Of a stretch of 64,000 nt of DNA, positions 1 through 10,862 are shown piece by piece. The stretch is from Ochotona curzoniae (Eukaryota > Chordata > Mammalia > Lagomorpha > Ochotonidae). A model generated the notes under the pieces. It worked only from the letters and a program-made list of their open reading frames with translations, had not been told where the DNA came from and made no database searches. The DNA is taken from positions 25,038,501-25,102,500 of the forward strand of contig NW_024467106.1 of assembly GCF_017591425.1 (NCBI RefSeq), written 5' to 3'. Numbering within the stretch: position 1 is the stretch's first letter; each line of letters starts with the position of its first letter. The translations under genes and the position numbers were made by a program.

Positions 1-618
1 TTAATTGAATCTGATGAAATGAATCAAATTACGAGTCTTAAAGTCGAGATGGATAAAGTGGGGATTAAAAGGTTGCCCTCCACTTTGATTAAGAAAAAAA
101 TCTACATAATCTGAGGCAAGGATCAGTCAATAGCAGAAATGGACTCATGGGATAATGTATAAGAAAAACGAATTATTACTCCACACCTGACAGTCAATGA
201 ATAATAAATTGTGATCTATGTAAAAATATGCGTTTGTTGATCTCCCAAGCGTTGTCATCAAGCTGAGTTATGGGCAGTGTCGGCACTGTTGTTATGTTGT
301 ATGAACCCTATCCACCTGGTTCTACAGATGTCAGGGAAGCAACTTATTCTTCCTTTGGCAGATGATGGATAGGGTACAGAAACTGCAACGCTTGTCAAGA
401 ATAGGTCAGCGCTGAGATTTGCATTAATGTGTTGTGTTATCCAATCCCATCCAGCAAAATGTAGGTCAAAAGAAAATACATCACACCCTGAATTCGTTTA
501 GGAGACAAACAAGAGAATCTGTTACGCTTAAATATGGAAAATGGACCCAATTAATGTCTTCAAAGCCTGTAAAGGAAAACTTAGTCAAAATAATTTTGGG
601 GATCAGCACTGTAGCATA
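1..618. other. Unassigned intergenic DNA
   Basis: AT-rich sequence with no repeat family or coding signal that I recognise. The short open frame near 434-619 has no recognisable motif and looks like chance. Confidence 0.4.
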
Positions 619-798
619 GCAGGTTAAGTAAGCCTAAGTACAATGACACCTCATATGAATGCCAGTTGAAGTCCTGGCTGCTCCACTTTTGCCCAAATGG
701 TTGGACCCCTGCATTCATTTGAGGAATGAACCATGGAAGACTTTTCTGTCTCTCCCTTTCTGTCTGTAAGTGTACCTTTCAAATAAATACATTTAATA
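619..798 (+). mobile_element. CSINE, internally deleted, old
   Basis: The 5' head carries a decayed B-box region (AGTCCTGGCTGCTCCAC) and then jumps to the 3' part (GAGGAATGAACCATGGAAGA, CTCTCCC, TCAAATAAATA). Roughly the central half of the element is missing. The A-rich tail places it on the plus strand. Confidence 0.75.
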
Positions 799-1108
799 TA
801 AAACTAATAGTTATTTTTGTAGTAATCTTAATCTCGCTACATATGGTTATACTTTTATAATTATTTAAAAACACAGATAAAACAATTTAAGCAGCATGTT
901 TATTTTACTTTCATTTATCATGGGTAGGCAGGATATAACAGCAATAACAAAACAAATCTTCAAAACAAAATTAAGTACAAATTCTTTGCTATTATTTTTC
1001 TTAATTGAATATTTACTACAAAACATGACATTCTAGAAGAAGTACATACACAGCTAAACAATTAAGAAAATACATATTCTCACATACACATATGTATTTT
1101 ATGTTTTT

Positions 1109-1296
1109 TAGATTTTTTTAAAGATTTATTTTATTTTTATTGGAAAGTAAGATATACAGAGAGGAAGAGAGGCAGAGAGAAAGATCTTCTGTCCAAAGAT
1201 TCACTCCTGAAGTGAGCACTATGGCCGGTGCTATTCCGATCCGAAGCCAGGAGCCAGGAACCTCCTACAGGCCACTAGGTCATGGCACCGGGCTCT
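1109..1296 (-). mobile_element. CSINE, internally deleted
   Basis: It starts on the plus strand with the complement of the SINE tail (AAGATTTATTTTATTTTTATTGGAAAG), continues through CCGAAGCCAGGAGCCAGGA, then skips to the 5' end near CATGGCACCGGGC. About 150 bp of body is missing. Confidence 0.8.
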
Positions 1297-1480
1297 ATTT
1301 TATGTTTCATCTAGTTTTAATTAATCTATCTCACCATCGTATTACCTGTTTTATTATTTAAGATTTTAAAAATAAATTATTTTATTTAATTATTTAGCAG
1401 TCAGAATCTCACCACTTGAGATTAATAATAAAATACTTTCACTTTGTATTCCTGTAATCACTAAATTTTAAACTACGTTT

Positions 1481-1518
1481 TTAAGGATTTATCTATTTTT
1501 GTTTAAAAAAAAGCAGGC
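1481..1518 (-). mobile_element. Tail of an older CSINE split by a younger one
   Basis: AAGGATTTATCTATTTTTG resembles the complement of a CSINE tail. The rest of the same copy appears to resume at 1861, on the far side of a full-length younger CSINE. Confidence 0.5.
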
Positions 1519-1860
1519 TTTTTAAGATTTATTTATTTATTTATTTATTTAATTGGAAAGGCAGATATACAGAGAGGAGGAGAGACAGAAAAATCTTCCG
1601 TTCTCTGATTCACTCCTGAAGCAGCCACCACGGACAGAGCTGAACCAATATAGTGCCAGAAGCCTGGAGCCTGGAGCCTCTTCTGGGTCTCCCATGTCAG
1701 TGCAGGGTCCTAAGGCTTTGGGCCATCCCCAACTGCTTTCCTAGGCCACAAGCAGGGAGCTGGATGGGAAGCGGGGCTACCAGGATTAGAACCAGAGACC
1801 ATTTGGGAGCCTGGGTGTGCAAAGCAAGGACTTTAGCCACTAGGCTACCATACCAGGCCC
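1519..1860 (-). mobile_element. CSINE, near full length
   Basis: The minus-strand order is complete: poly-T and ATTTATT tail, GGAAAGGCAGATATACAGAG, body, TTTCCTAGGCCACAAGCAGG, decayed B box, and terminal CCAGGCCC. It appears inserted in an older copy of the same family and orientation. Confidence 0.9.
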
Positions 1861-2101
1861 TTGAACGGCCTATTTTACAGAGAAGAGGAGACAAACAGAG
1901 ATCTTTCATCCACTGGTTCACTCCACAAATGGCCATAATGGCCAGACCAGAGCTGACCAAAGCTGAGAGTCAGAAGCATGGTTAGAGGTTCCCAAAGCAT
2001 TGGACCATCCCCCAATAGTTTCCTAGGCCATAAACAGACAGCTGGCTTGAAAGCAGAATAGCTGGGACACATGCCTGCACCTATCTGCCCATCCTGGACC
2101 C
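1861..2101 (-). mobile_element. Older CSINE body, continuation of 1481-1518
   Basis: Resumes at the GGCCTATTTTACAGAGAAG step of the SINE and runs through CACTGGTTCACTCCACAAATGG and AGTTTCCTAGGCCATAAACA to a degraded 5' end. It is more diverged than the inserted copy. Confidence 0.75.
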
Positions 2102-2102
2102 T

Positions 2103-2427
2103 AATTCTTAAAATAATTTAAAACATGTATTTGTATTATATGATTTGTGTACGTACATGTAGAATTTTAGCTTGTATTATTATAATATTTATTCTTATCT
2201 AAACATTATAGGTTCCTGTGTTCATTTACTATCCATGTTATTTAGCATGAATTGTTATTTATATTCTTATGAGTGGGATCTATGCTATTTTCTTACATTC
2301 TAAATAGTAATCTCTTCCCAAGACTTCTATCTTCCATCATGGGTAGTAATGAAGTAGTAATGAGTTGCCATCACGCTAGTTTATTATAAAATCATTGTGT
2401 TTCCTTTCACTTTTCCTGAAATTCAAA
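2103..2427. other. Unassigned AT-rich DNA
   Basis: Nothing recognisable as gene or repeat. Confidence 0.4.
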
Positions 2428-2876
2428 GATTAGTTTTGAGATATGAGAGGTGTAGGATTCAGGCCAGAGTAGGTGGACAGCAACAAAGCAGAGCTCCTGA
2501 AAGAGTTCATTCAGCAGCTTGTTTTCAAAGGAAGATCCAGGAAGGCTCAGAGGGGACCAGAGCAAACTACAAACTAGCCAGCTTCAGTAGACCAGCCTGA
2601 GTCAGAGTCCCCCACACACGGTGCACAAAAATGTGTGCTGCTGGATGTATGATCCTGGATGTATGTTCAACTGTCTACATCCAGGCTCTCCCCTAATCCT
2701 TTTTATAAAAGCCTTAGCAAACTGCTTTGCAGAGTCAATTCTTTTAGAGAGTTATGCCTTTCCAACTGCCTCCTTTGCATGTAACAAGTAGATAAAGCTT
2801 TCTGCCGAGTAACTTCCACTTGAGACTGATTATTCAGCGACAGTCCAAGTAACTGGATCCATTGGTCCCTCAACAG
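2428..2876 (+). mobile_element. Candidate solo LTR of an endogenous retrovirus
   Basis: The sequence has LTR architecture: a TATA-like TTTTTATAAAAGCC at about 2700, an ATAAAGCTTTCTGCCGAG polyadenylation region at about 2791, and a U5-like end GGTCCCTCAACA. No retroviral internal sequence flanks it. The 5' boundary (TGAGATATGAG or slightly later) and a target-site duplication could not be fixed, and the ERV class is not assigned. Confidence 0.5.
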
Positions 2877-2879
2877 GAT

Positions 2880-3904
2880 TGACGTTCTGCTACCATGTGA
2901 GAAGACAAGGAAGGAAAGAGGGCAGGAAATACTTTAGGGTAACCTCCACAAAGAGCTTGTAGTCTGCTCTCATACTGTATTTTATGCAAGTTGCTGATGG
3001 AATTAAATCTGTCACCATCATTGCATTTTATTCTGGGTTGTTTGCTATGCCTGAATGTTACATTTTGTATACCTAATCACTGATGTAATTTACGCCTCTT
3101 CTAAGAAAAATGTTTGTGATTGCTTACACAGTTCGTTTATTTCAAGTTCTACTTTTCTTACTAATTCTAAAGAGGAAAAATGAAGATCCCCTCAAACTGC
3201 ACTTTTCAAGCTCCTGACTAAGTGCTATTGAACGGAGTGATCTATTTTCTGTTAGATACGCACACATATTATGAAGTATTAGCTTTATAAAGTTATGAAC
3301 ATAAAAACTACCTTTAAGGATTTAATGAATTTTACCTTAGAAAGAGTGTAGAAAAAAATTTAAACTGATACAATTGGGTAGCAAACCATGATAAAGAGGC
3401 CTTTGGGGAGAGGGCAGTGAAATGTTTTTCTTCATTTCTCCCTCACCTCACTACTATATTCCCATTTGCATCATTAGAAAATCTTATTCCTCCTTGAACC
3501 ACAGTGCTTATTGTTTCTGTTCTTTACTCATTGTCACCGCACACATGAACGTTACCTTTTTAGCCCCAGAACATGTGAGGATTTATCACATTGCTCCATA
3601 CAGTTCTCGCTTGTTTCACTTTTTTGTGAGTGATTCCATGTTATTAAAGGACTCCAGGATTCATTCCCTTATTTTTCTTTCATTAATCAAATGTTTAATT
3701 GAATATATTTTGCACACTTACTTCATGTTTAAAGATTAACGTTCTATTAATGTTCAGTATACTTCACAAATCAAACTGGTCTTATATCCTCTCCATATTT
3801 ATATCTTCAGGGTTCCACATGCATATAAGGTCTGTACACATTGAAATATTATCTTCATTTCAACCATTTCTGTTTCTTTTTCTTATTCCATCTTTAAACC
3901 TTTT
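2880..3904. other. Unassigned intergenic DNA
   Basis: No gene. The short open frames at 3422-3914 are hydrophobic and T-rich and have no recognisable domain. A segment near 3680-3740 faintly resembles the TTCATTCAACAAATATTTATTGAG block found in old repeats, too weakly to call. Confidence 0.4.
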
Positions 3905-4203
3905 TGTTATTTAATTTAATGTATTTATTTGAAAGTCAGAGGAACAGAAATAGTAAAAGAAAGAGCTCTAATTTCACCAAATACCTGAAACAGCTAAGGC
4001 TGGCCCAGGGCCAGAAATAGGAGCCAGGAGCACAGGCAAGTCCTCCACACAGGGCACGTAGACCCAACTACTTCAGACATTGTTTGTTGCCTTCCAGTAT
4101 CTGAATTCGCAGCAAGATGGATATTGCAGTTGCAACTTGGACTTGAATTCAGGCATAACTATGTTCGACATGAACCTCTTAACCCCTGTCTAAAACACCT
4201 GCT
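3905..4203 (-). mobile_element. Old CSINE overlapping inverted-repeat arm A
   Basis: Diverged CSINE on the minus strand: TGTATTTATTTGAAAGTCAG, CCAGAAATAGGAGCCAGGAG, a decayed CAGTTGCAACTTGGACTTGAA B-box region and a 5' end near 4200. The SINE reads without interruption across 4128, where the inverted-repeat arm begins. This shows that arm to be in its native context. Confidence 0.7.
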
Positions 4204-4409
4204 CTCAGAAAACAAGTTGATTTTCACTCTAGCCTTCACAATCGCCTCACCCAGAATTCTTTCTTCAACATACAAGCTATTTTCCTTCCCTGCTAGCAGC
4301 CAGGCAGATGCGCAAAGCAAGGCTGCCTGTTGTCAATGGTTCCCACAATTTGAAATGGGCAATAGGCAAGGGGCATCACTGTGCTTCAACTGGATCTTAT
4401 CCCTTTGCA
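4128..4409 (+). repeat. Inverted repeat 1, arm A (source copy)
   Basis: 282 bp that recurs in reverse complement at 5838-6123. By hand alignment the arms differ by two substitutions and two small indels (1 and 3 bp), so identity is above 98%. The arm includes the 5' part of an old CSINE plus unique flank, so two independent SINE insertions cannot explain it. Confidence 0.95.
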
Positions 4410-4690
4410 CGTTATGGGTTGAAAATGCTACAAGAAGTGAACTAGGTCAATGGTTTATCAATGGGAACTGTGTATTGTTGACACAGACCTCACTATGATG
4501 CAATATTTTTTGATATATGGATATACATAATAAGTGATTACAAAAATCAGGAAAGTTAAAATATTCTGGGATGGGTCTTTGACACAGTATGTAAGTAGCT
4601 ACTTGGAATATATGCATTAAATATACTTTTGCTATTATCATTTTGAACAACTGTTAACTATTAGATCATTTCAGATAAGAAAAAAAGTAG
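4410..4690. other. Unassigned DNA in the spacer of inverted repeat 1
   Basis: Unique-looking sequence directly after arm A, with no gene. Confidence 0.4.
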
Positions 4691-4945
4691 GAACAGGTGT
4701 TTGGCATAGTGGTTAAGTCTTCAATTCATGTGGGAGTGCAACTTGTCCTGTGAGTACAGATTTCTGTGACTGCACACACTGGCCGGCACTGATATTCCTG
4801 GCACCTTTGTCTGAGACCTGTGTTGACATTCTAACTCCTGGTTTCAAACTTGCCTGGCTGAAGCTCTTGTGAGAATTTGCTGAGTGACTCAGCAGATGGA
4901 AGGTCTATTTTGTTTTTTTCATTTCTTTTTCTCTTTTTACAGTTA
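4691..4945 (+). mobile_element. Old CSINE
   Basis: Recognisable steps are GGCATAGTGGTTAAGTCTTC (head and A box), a degraded middle and GAGTGACTCAGCAGATGGAAGG near the 3' end. No clear A-rich tail or target-site duplication. Confidence 0.65.
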
Positions 4946-5156
4946 AAAGTGAAAAATAAGCAAAAAGTAAAATATACTTAAAGTATCCCTAATTTCACAT
5001 ATTTTTTGATGTGATAAGGCATGTCCAACATTTATTTTGCTTTGTTTTGCTTTGATAGTCTGAAGTACCATGCAATCTTTATTCTGTGACCATCTTCAAC
5101 CCAACGCAACTTCATTTTTATGTAACATGGCAACCTAAACAAAGAAATAATATATA
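4946..5156. other. Unassigned AT-rich DNA
   Basis: No gene or repeat recognised. Confidence 0.4.
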
Positions 5157-5470
5157 TAGACCCAGTGCTGTAGCCTATGGCTAAATCCTTGCCTGGCAAT
5201 TGCCTAGATCCCATATGGGTGCCGGTTTGTGTCCCAGCTGCTCCAATTCCCATCCAGCTCCCTGCTTGTGACCTAGGAAAGTTGTAGAGGATGGCCCAAA
5301 GTCGTCGGATTCTGCACCTTCATGGACGAACTGGAGGGGATCCTGGCTTCAGATCAGCTCAGCTCCAGCTACTGAGGTCATCTGGCGAGTGAACCAGAGT
5401 ATGAAAGATCTTTCTCTCCTTTTCTCCTTCTCTCTATAAATCTGCCTTTCCAAAAATAAATAAACAAATG
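5157..5470 (+). mobile_element. CSINE, full length
   Basis: Head CCCAGTGCTGTAGCCTATGG, then CCCATATGGGTGCCGG, CCAGCTCCCTGCTTGTGACC, CTCTCTATAAATCTGCCTTT and an AATAAATAAACAAATG tail. It lies in the spacer of inverted repeat 1. Confidence 0.9.
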
Positions 5471-5644
5471 AATAATTTTTCAAAATTGCCAGTATATAAT
5501 GTTATTAATTACAATTCTTACTTTGTAAGTTATATTCCTTTGTGGCAACTTTGGTTTTGTAACCTTAATACTCTCTTAGGCTTAGGACAGTTGGGAGGCT
5601 TCCTAATGTTCAAAAATAGACCCTGCATTTAGAGCAGCATTGTT

Positions 5645-5837
5645 CACATCTTTGTGATACTTAAAAAATCTGAGACTGAGTACTTCATAAATGTTATAAA
5701 TTCAGTTTTCATAATTCTGGAGTCTCTGGAAGACCAAAATCAAAAAGCTGCTTGAAGATTGTGTTTCTTGAGGGTGTGTTCTCTGTTTCCAACTTGGTGT
5801 CCTATGTCTGTATTTTCATTTGGTAAGCGAGAAAAGA
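5645..5837 (-). mobile_element. MaLR-type LTR remnant, left part
   Basis: The plus strand reads as the complement of a MaLR-class LTR 3' end: ATCTGAGACTGAGTACTTCATAAA, then TTCATAATTCTGGAGTCTCTGG and AGACCAAAATCAA. It is interrupted at 5838 by arm B and appears to continue at 6124. The subfamily (MST, MLT1 or THE1-like) is not fixed. Confidence 0.65.
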
Positions 5838-6123
5838 TGCAAAGGGATAAGATCCAGTTGAAGCACAGTGATGCCCCTTGCCTATTGCCCATTTCAAATT
5901 GTGGGAACCATTGACAACAGGCAGCCTTGCTTTGCGCATCTGCCTGGCTGCTAGCAGGGAAGGAAAATAGCTTGTATGTTGGTGAAAAAAGAATTCTGGG
6001 TGAGGCGATTGTGAAGGCTAGAGTGAAAATCAACTTGTTTTGCTGAGAGCAGGTGCTTTAGACAGGGGTTAAGAGGTTCATGTCGAACATAGTTATGCCT
6101 GAATTCAAGTCCAAGTTGCAACT
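5838..6123 (-). repeat. Inverted repeat 1, arm B (inserted copy)
   Basis: Reverse complement of 4128-4409, 286 bp because of two small insertions relative to arm A. Both junctions fall inside a MaLR LTR, whereas arm A keeps the CSINE continuity, so B is inferred to be the derived copy. It has no poly-A and no target-site duplication, so it is not a retroposition. Confidence 0.95.
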
Positions 6124-6235
6124 CCAATAGTAGGTGAGAAAAAGGAACTGGAGCTCTTTGAAGAGTCTTTTGTAAGAGTATTACTCTCATTTTTTGAGGA
6201 AGAGACTTCGTAAACTAAGCTAGAAGTCCAAACCT
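6124..6235 (-). mobile_element. MaLR-type LTR remnant, right part
   Basis: GGAGCTCTTTGAAGAGTC and TTTTGTAAGAGTATTACTCTC match, in complement, the region of MST/MLT-type LTRs that precedes GGGATTAGTGCCCTTATAAAAGAG. This suggests one LTR split by arm B. Confidence 0.55.
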
Positions 6236-6712
6236 TACACATTTTTAGTCTAATAATTTTCAATATTTGAATTTCAGGGAGATCCATTTAGTTGCTAAAA
6301 GATTACATGGCAAACCACTGTGACCAATGGTAAATTCCATTCCATGGGATATTACACACATGACAGAAACATAAACCGTATATTAATGTGGAAAGAAGAA
6401 GACATTACTTAGGAAAAGGCTATAATCAGAATAATATGTATGGAATACTTCCCTTTACTCAATATAATGATATGAATAGATATAATGAGCATTTAAAATA
6501 TGTGATTATATGTAACAAAATATTCATCCTGGTTCATCACAAAACAGACAAGGTTTCAATTGAAAAACATTTTAATTTAACCCTTTTTTATTTTCTTGAG
6601 GAGATATCGACTTATACAGTTAAATAAATGTGTATATATGTATATGTATATATGTGTATTATCATTTGTATATTATGTGTTGTGTACTGTACAATATAAG
6701 ATATGTAGTAAT
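6236..6712. other. Unassigned DNA with TA/TG-rich tract
   Basis: No gene. 6630-6660 is a short (TATG/TATA) low-complexity tract. 6701-6712 is the upstream target-site duplication of the next SINE. Confidence 0.5.
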
Positions 6713-7015
6713 AGGGCCCAGCGTGATAGAGTAGTGGTTTAAGTCCTCACCTTGAATGTGCCAGGATCCCGTATGGGGCCCATCCAGCTCCCTGCTTGTA
6801 GCCTGGGAATGCAGTCAAGGACAGTCCAAAACTTTGGGACCCTAATCCCAAGTGGGAGATCCAGAGGGAGCTCCTGGCTCCTGGTTTCGGATTGGCTCAG
6901 CTACAGCCCTTGCGGCCGCTTGGGGAGTGAACCATTGGTTGGGAGATCTTCCTCTCTGAATCTCCTCCTCTCTGCATATCTGACTTTCCGATAAAAATAA
7001 ATAAATCTTTTAAAA
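6713..7015 (+). mobile_element. CSINE with target-site duplication
   Basis: Starts AGGGCCCAGCGTGATAGAG and ends AATAAATCTTTTAAAA. A 12-bp duplication, ATATGTAGTAAT (6701-6712) and ATATGCAGTAAT (7016-7027), flanks it with one mismatch. About 35 bp is missing just after CCGTATGGGGCCC, where the B-box region should be. Confidence 0.92.
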
Positions 7016-7027
7016 ATATGCAGTAAT

Positions 7028-7330
7028 GTATTTTCTATTTCCTGTTTTTAGAATCTATGCCCAACCTTTGTTTATTTATAATTTCAAGTGAAATTTAGTC
7101 TAGTTTTTGATTAAAATTAAAGGCACTATTTCTCTACAGGTCACACAGTGATGTATACACATGAAACAAGTGTCAATTTTTAAATAGTAAATGATAGCTG
7201 TTAAAATATGACAGTGTGTCCAAATGCTCAGGAACTTGTTTTAGGAGAGGGGAGTTGTTGAAACTATCCAAAATTTTAGAATTTTAATAAATTGCAATTA
7301 ATTTTTTTTTTGTTTTTGAGCATTATTTTT
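7028..7330. other. Unassigned AT-rich DNA
   Basis: Nothing recognisable. Confidence 0.4.
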
Positions 7331-7588
7331 TATTTCAGGATTTGTTATTACATTCATTTGAATGAAGAGTAGCAGAGAGAGGGAGAGACACAGTGAAAGG
7401 GCTCTTCTATCCATGGGTTCACCCTCAAGCCAAAGCTGTAAGCTAGAAATTCTCCCATTTGGGTGTACTTGAACTGTTTCTGTTGCCTTTCCAGAAAATT
7501 TATCAGAAAGTTAGATCAGAATGTTAGATTACAAGTTAGTTTAAAAGAGCCGCCAACATCAGAAGCAAAGCTTTATCCACTATGCAAC
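7331..7588 (-). mobile_element. Old CSINE
   Basis: TTCATTTGAATGAAGAG, AGAGAGGGAGAGACACAG, CCATGGGTTCACCCTCAAG and a decayed 5' end near ATCCACTATGCAACA. Heavily diverged. Confidence 0.6.
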
Positions 7589-7654
7589 AATGATATTTCC
7601 TGAGCACTCATTGTTTATCTTCATTATTTTTCCATTTCTGAAATTTATCATGAT

Positions 7655-7853
7655 ATTGCAGCACAGTGAGTTAAGCCACCATTTGAGATGCCTACATCCT
7701 ATATCAGAACGCCTTGTTGTATTCCATTTCCACCCCAGGTTCCTGTTAAAGCGTTTGGAACAGAACAGATGATGGCATCAGTGTGTGGGTTTGGGAGATC
7801 CCAACTGAGTTCTGGGATCCTAGCTCAGGTTTGGCTGTTTCAGGATTGAAGAA
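7655..7853 (+). mobile_element. Old CSINE, 3'-truncated
   Basis: Matches the older head variant CACAGTGAGTTAAGCCACC, GAGATGCCTACATCC, TATATCAGAACGCCT, then CAGATGATGGCATCAGTG and CTAGCTCAGGTTTGGC. No tail remains. Confidence 0.65.
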
Positions 7854-8642
7854 GTATAACATCAGAATGAAATTCTTTTTTTGTTTCATATAGATGAACG
7901 TAAAATATATGTGTGTGTTTATTTACATATACATATATATACATTATATATGTATACTGAACATATAAAATTAAAGCTTTTTTTTTCTGAAATAAGATCT
8001 TGACCATGACCAATATTTATAACCACTTTTACTCTTCTCTTAAAATAGAAATAGCACCGGGGTGATAAAAAGCCCAGACTAAGCATAAAGAGTTCCTGGA
8101 ACATTGGAATAAGTCATGGGGGAAGTTAAACACCCACTCTGTGATGGGCCTGCAGCAAGGCTGTGCAAGTTCCAGCTGAGATATGGGAGAATTGCAAATG
8201 GGCATTTGAGGATCATAAAGCTAAAGAACGTGGAAAGCCAAACAAATACCCAGTTGGAACTTGATCTGAAGAAAGCGTAGGAGAGTATTAGAAGGTTATG
8301 CAGGCCCGCATTTATTTATAAGATCCTATCAGCAGGGCCTCCTAGATCAAAGAGCTACAGGGAGAGATTAAGCCCTTAGAAGATAAAAAATAAAATGAAG
8401 ATTGATTTTTCTTACCTATTCTTCCCAAATTGTGGAGAAAAAAATATAAAGGATAAACCCACTGGAACTAGAATTCAAATTGAGCGTGGTTGACCTAGAA
8501 CAAAGGAAGCATTTCAGAACAAAGGGTGATGGGGCAAAAGAGCACATCACAAAACTGCGACTTGGAAATTGTTTATGGTATATTAGTAAACAATATGCAA
8601 CTTGCAAGTATATAGAGGGTACTTCAAAAAATTGAGCACATC
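7854..8642. other. Unassigned DNA with a TA-rich tract
   Basis: 7905-7965 is a TATA/CATA-rich low-complexity tract. The rest is unique-looking with no gene. Short open frames on the minus strand (7919-8104, 8416-8673) have no recognisable motif. Confidence 0.45.
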
Positions 8643-9140
8643 TGCTGTTAGGGGTTTTATCATGTCCCCTCACAATTCATGTGTTGAAGCTTTTGCCTGT
8701 ACTTTAGAATAAGACTACATTTAGTGATTTGGGCTTTGTTTATTTATTTTATTGGAAAGTTAGATTTACAGAGAGAAGGAGATACAGAGAGAAAAATCTT
8801 CCATCTGCTGGTTCACTACCTGAGTGGCTGCAACGGCCATATTTGGACTTTAAAGGATGCAGCTTAGTTAAATGAGGTCATTAGATTGGTCCTTTACCTA
8901 ATCTGAGTGCTGCTCTTGTTAGAAAGGCGCAAGTAACAAAGAGGAATAAATAAAACCAACAAAAAGATCCACTGGGGGGAAGACAACCAATTCAATCCGG
9001 GGGAAGAGGCCTAAAGACACCAGTTCTCCCAGAACCTATATCTTGAATTTCTAGTGCAGATAGTGAAAATAAATCTTTGCTTTCTAAGTCTTCCAATCTG
9101 ATATTTACTGTGGTTTCCTTGGCAAATTAAGATACCTCTG
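8643..9140 (+). mobile_element. MaLR-type LTR interrupted by a CSINE fragment
   Basis: Matches remembered MaLR LTR steps in order: TCATGTCCCCTCACAATTCA with TGTTGAAGC, a TTAAATGAGGTCATTAGATTGG block, and AATAAATCTTTGCTTTCTAAGTC followed by a TACTGTGGTTTC-type end. An internal SINE fragment sits at 8737-8848. Subfamily not fixed. Confidence 0.65.
8737..8848 (-). mobile_element. CSINE 3' fragment inside the MaLR LTR
   Basis: TTTATTTATTTTATTGGAAAG, ACAGAGAGAAGGAGATACAG, CCATCTGCTGGTTCACTACC. Only the 3' third of the SINE is present, as in a 5'-truncated insertion. Confidence 0.8.
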
Positions 9141-10727
9141 ATTAGCAGTGCAACAAACAATGCAGAAGATTAAAATCAATAGGGTCACGGATAATAAATT
9201 AGAAATAACTTGGGATATTTTGAGTATTATGTGTGTGTGTGGTGCCCATATAACTCATTAATGTGTATCAATGAAATATTCATTCAATAAAGTTTCATAT
9301 ATAAATATTCTGCTAACATGCATGCATGTGGCTATATCATATGCACAATTATAATTTAAATAATTTTGTATAGAATAAATTTGTGGTGGAATTTATCTTC
9401 AGATAAGTACACATGTCTATAGAAACCCATAGAATCATATAGTGAAATACTCAAATATTTTTATTATTAGTGATAAAAGGAAATATTTGGAAATTAGGAA
9501 ATAACAATTGATAGCATTACAATTTTTAAAAATGTGGGGAAAATATTATTTACTACTGGTCATTATCCATGTTTCATAGTCATTTAGGTGATTTTCAACA
9601 TTTTAAACTAATACCAAATAACATACAGTAAAAATAGATGCTTACAACACAAATTGATCATTTTTAAAAGCTTTAGAATAGTTTCTCCCATTAAAGATCA
9701 ATATAAAAACACTTCAGGCAATACTAAAAACTATAAGGTGCACATTTAATTATTCTCATGTGGAGCATATGCTTGCTTTTAGCTTCTAATTTTTTTTGTC
9801 CAATGTCTTTCAAATATTTATGAAAATTCACACCTGTTTCTGTTAATATCATGCGAGCACATGTAACAGTATGCCTGGGCTAAGGAAAGGCGTGAAAAGG
9901 CATTGAAAAATTTTTCCCTCATTGTTCTTGTGACCCTTTGATTCAGTATAAGAACAGGTCCTGGTCTGATCTGAAGGAGCTGGAAAAAGTAAATATGAAC
10001 CAGAACTTCAGCCTGAAGCAGAGCCTCACCAGCTGGCTCAGGGACCTGTGAACAAGTAAAGTAAATGTTTGGTCTTCCAACCCTCCAAAAGTACACAGCA
10101 ATATCTTCATAACCAGAGATAATAATGTACAGTATTGGGAACTCAGCTGGGAATTGAATGCTTTGGGGAGATTGAGCCATTCTAGGAAATTTGAAAAAAA
10201 AATTCTGTCTCTAACAGAGGGTATGGATAAATAAATGAAGATTGATTAATGCCATGTAAATCTGAAAACTCATTCCTATTATGGTATCTAACAAAATTCT
10301 GTTCATATTTTCTTTAAAATCAGGATTAGAAGGCTAACACAAGAACTTTTCAATAGACAAAGACTACTACAAAACCAGACACACATCAATCGTGAAATAG
10401 ATGAAGAAAATATGGTGTATTCACTCTATGCAAGAGTCTTTAGGAATAAATCTGCTGTACCCACTGCTATATGTAACAGAATTCATCTATGTGTTTAAAG
10501 GACCATTCATAACAGAAATGCAACTCAAGAGAGTCCATATTTTAATTTTATTTACGTGCACTTAAAAACCATTCAAACTATTGTAGAGATGACAGTGATT
10601 ATTTTTAGAGATGGGATTACTGAGAGAATGCATACATAAAGAAAGGTTCCGTGGAGCTCTGAATGTCTGTTTATTCACCTAGATAGAAATTATATGAGTG
10701 TATTCACATTCAAAGTTTTGATTGGAT
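9141..10727. other. Unassigned intergenic DNA
   Basis: 1.6 kb with no recognised repeat or gene. A 120-residue minus-strand frame at 9818-10180 lies in a slightly GC-richer patch (about 9950-10060), but I recognise no domain and see no splice or poly-A context that supports a gene. Confidence 0.45.
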
Positions 10728-10862
10728 AGAATAGCAAGTCAGGCTACTGCTTTGATGTTTCATCCCATACTGGAGTGCCAAAGATAGAGTTCTGGCTCTT
10801 CCACTTTTTCTCCCGATTCCTGATACATGGCTGTGGGGTGGCAAATGATGGTTTAAGCATAT
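10728..10862 (+). mobile_element. Old CSINE fragment
   Basis: CATCCCATACTGGAGTGCC, GAGTTCTGGCTCTTCCAC and CTCCCGATTCCTGATACATGG follow the order of the SINE 5' half. Strongly diverged. Confidence 0.55.

Noticed and set aside
9818..10180. 120-codon minus-strand frame
   Set aside because: No recognisable domain and no promoter, intron or pseudogene marks. The opposite strand also shows a short Glu/Pro-rich frame, but neither resembles a known family well enough.
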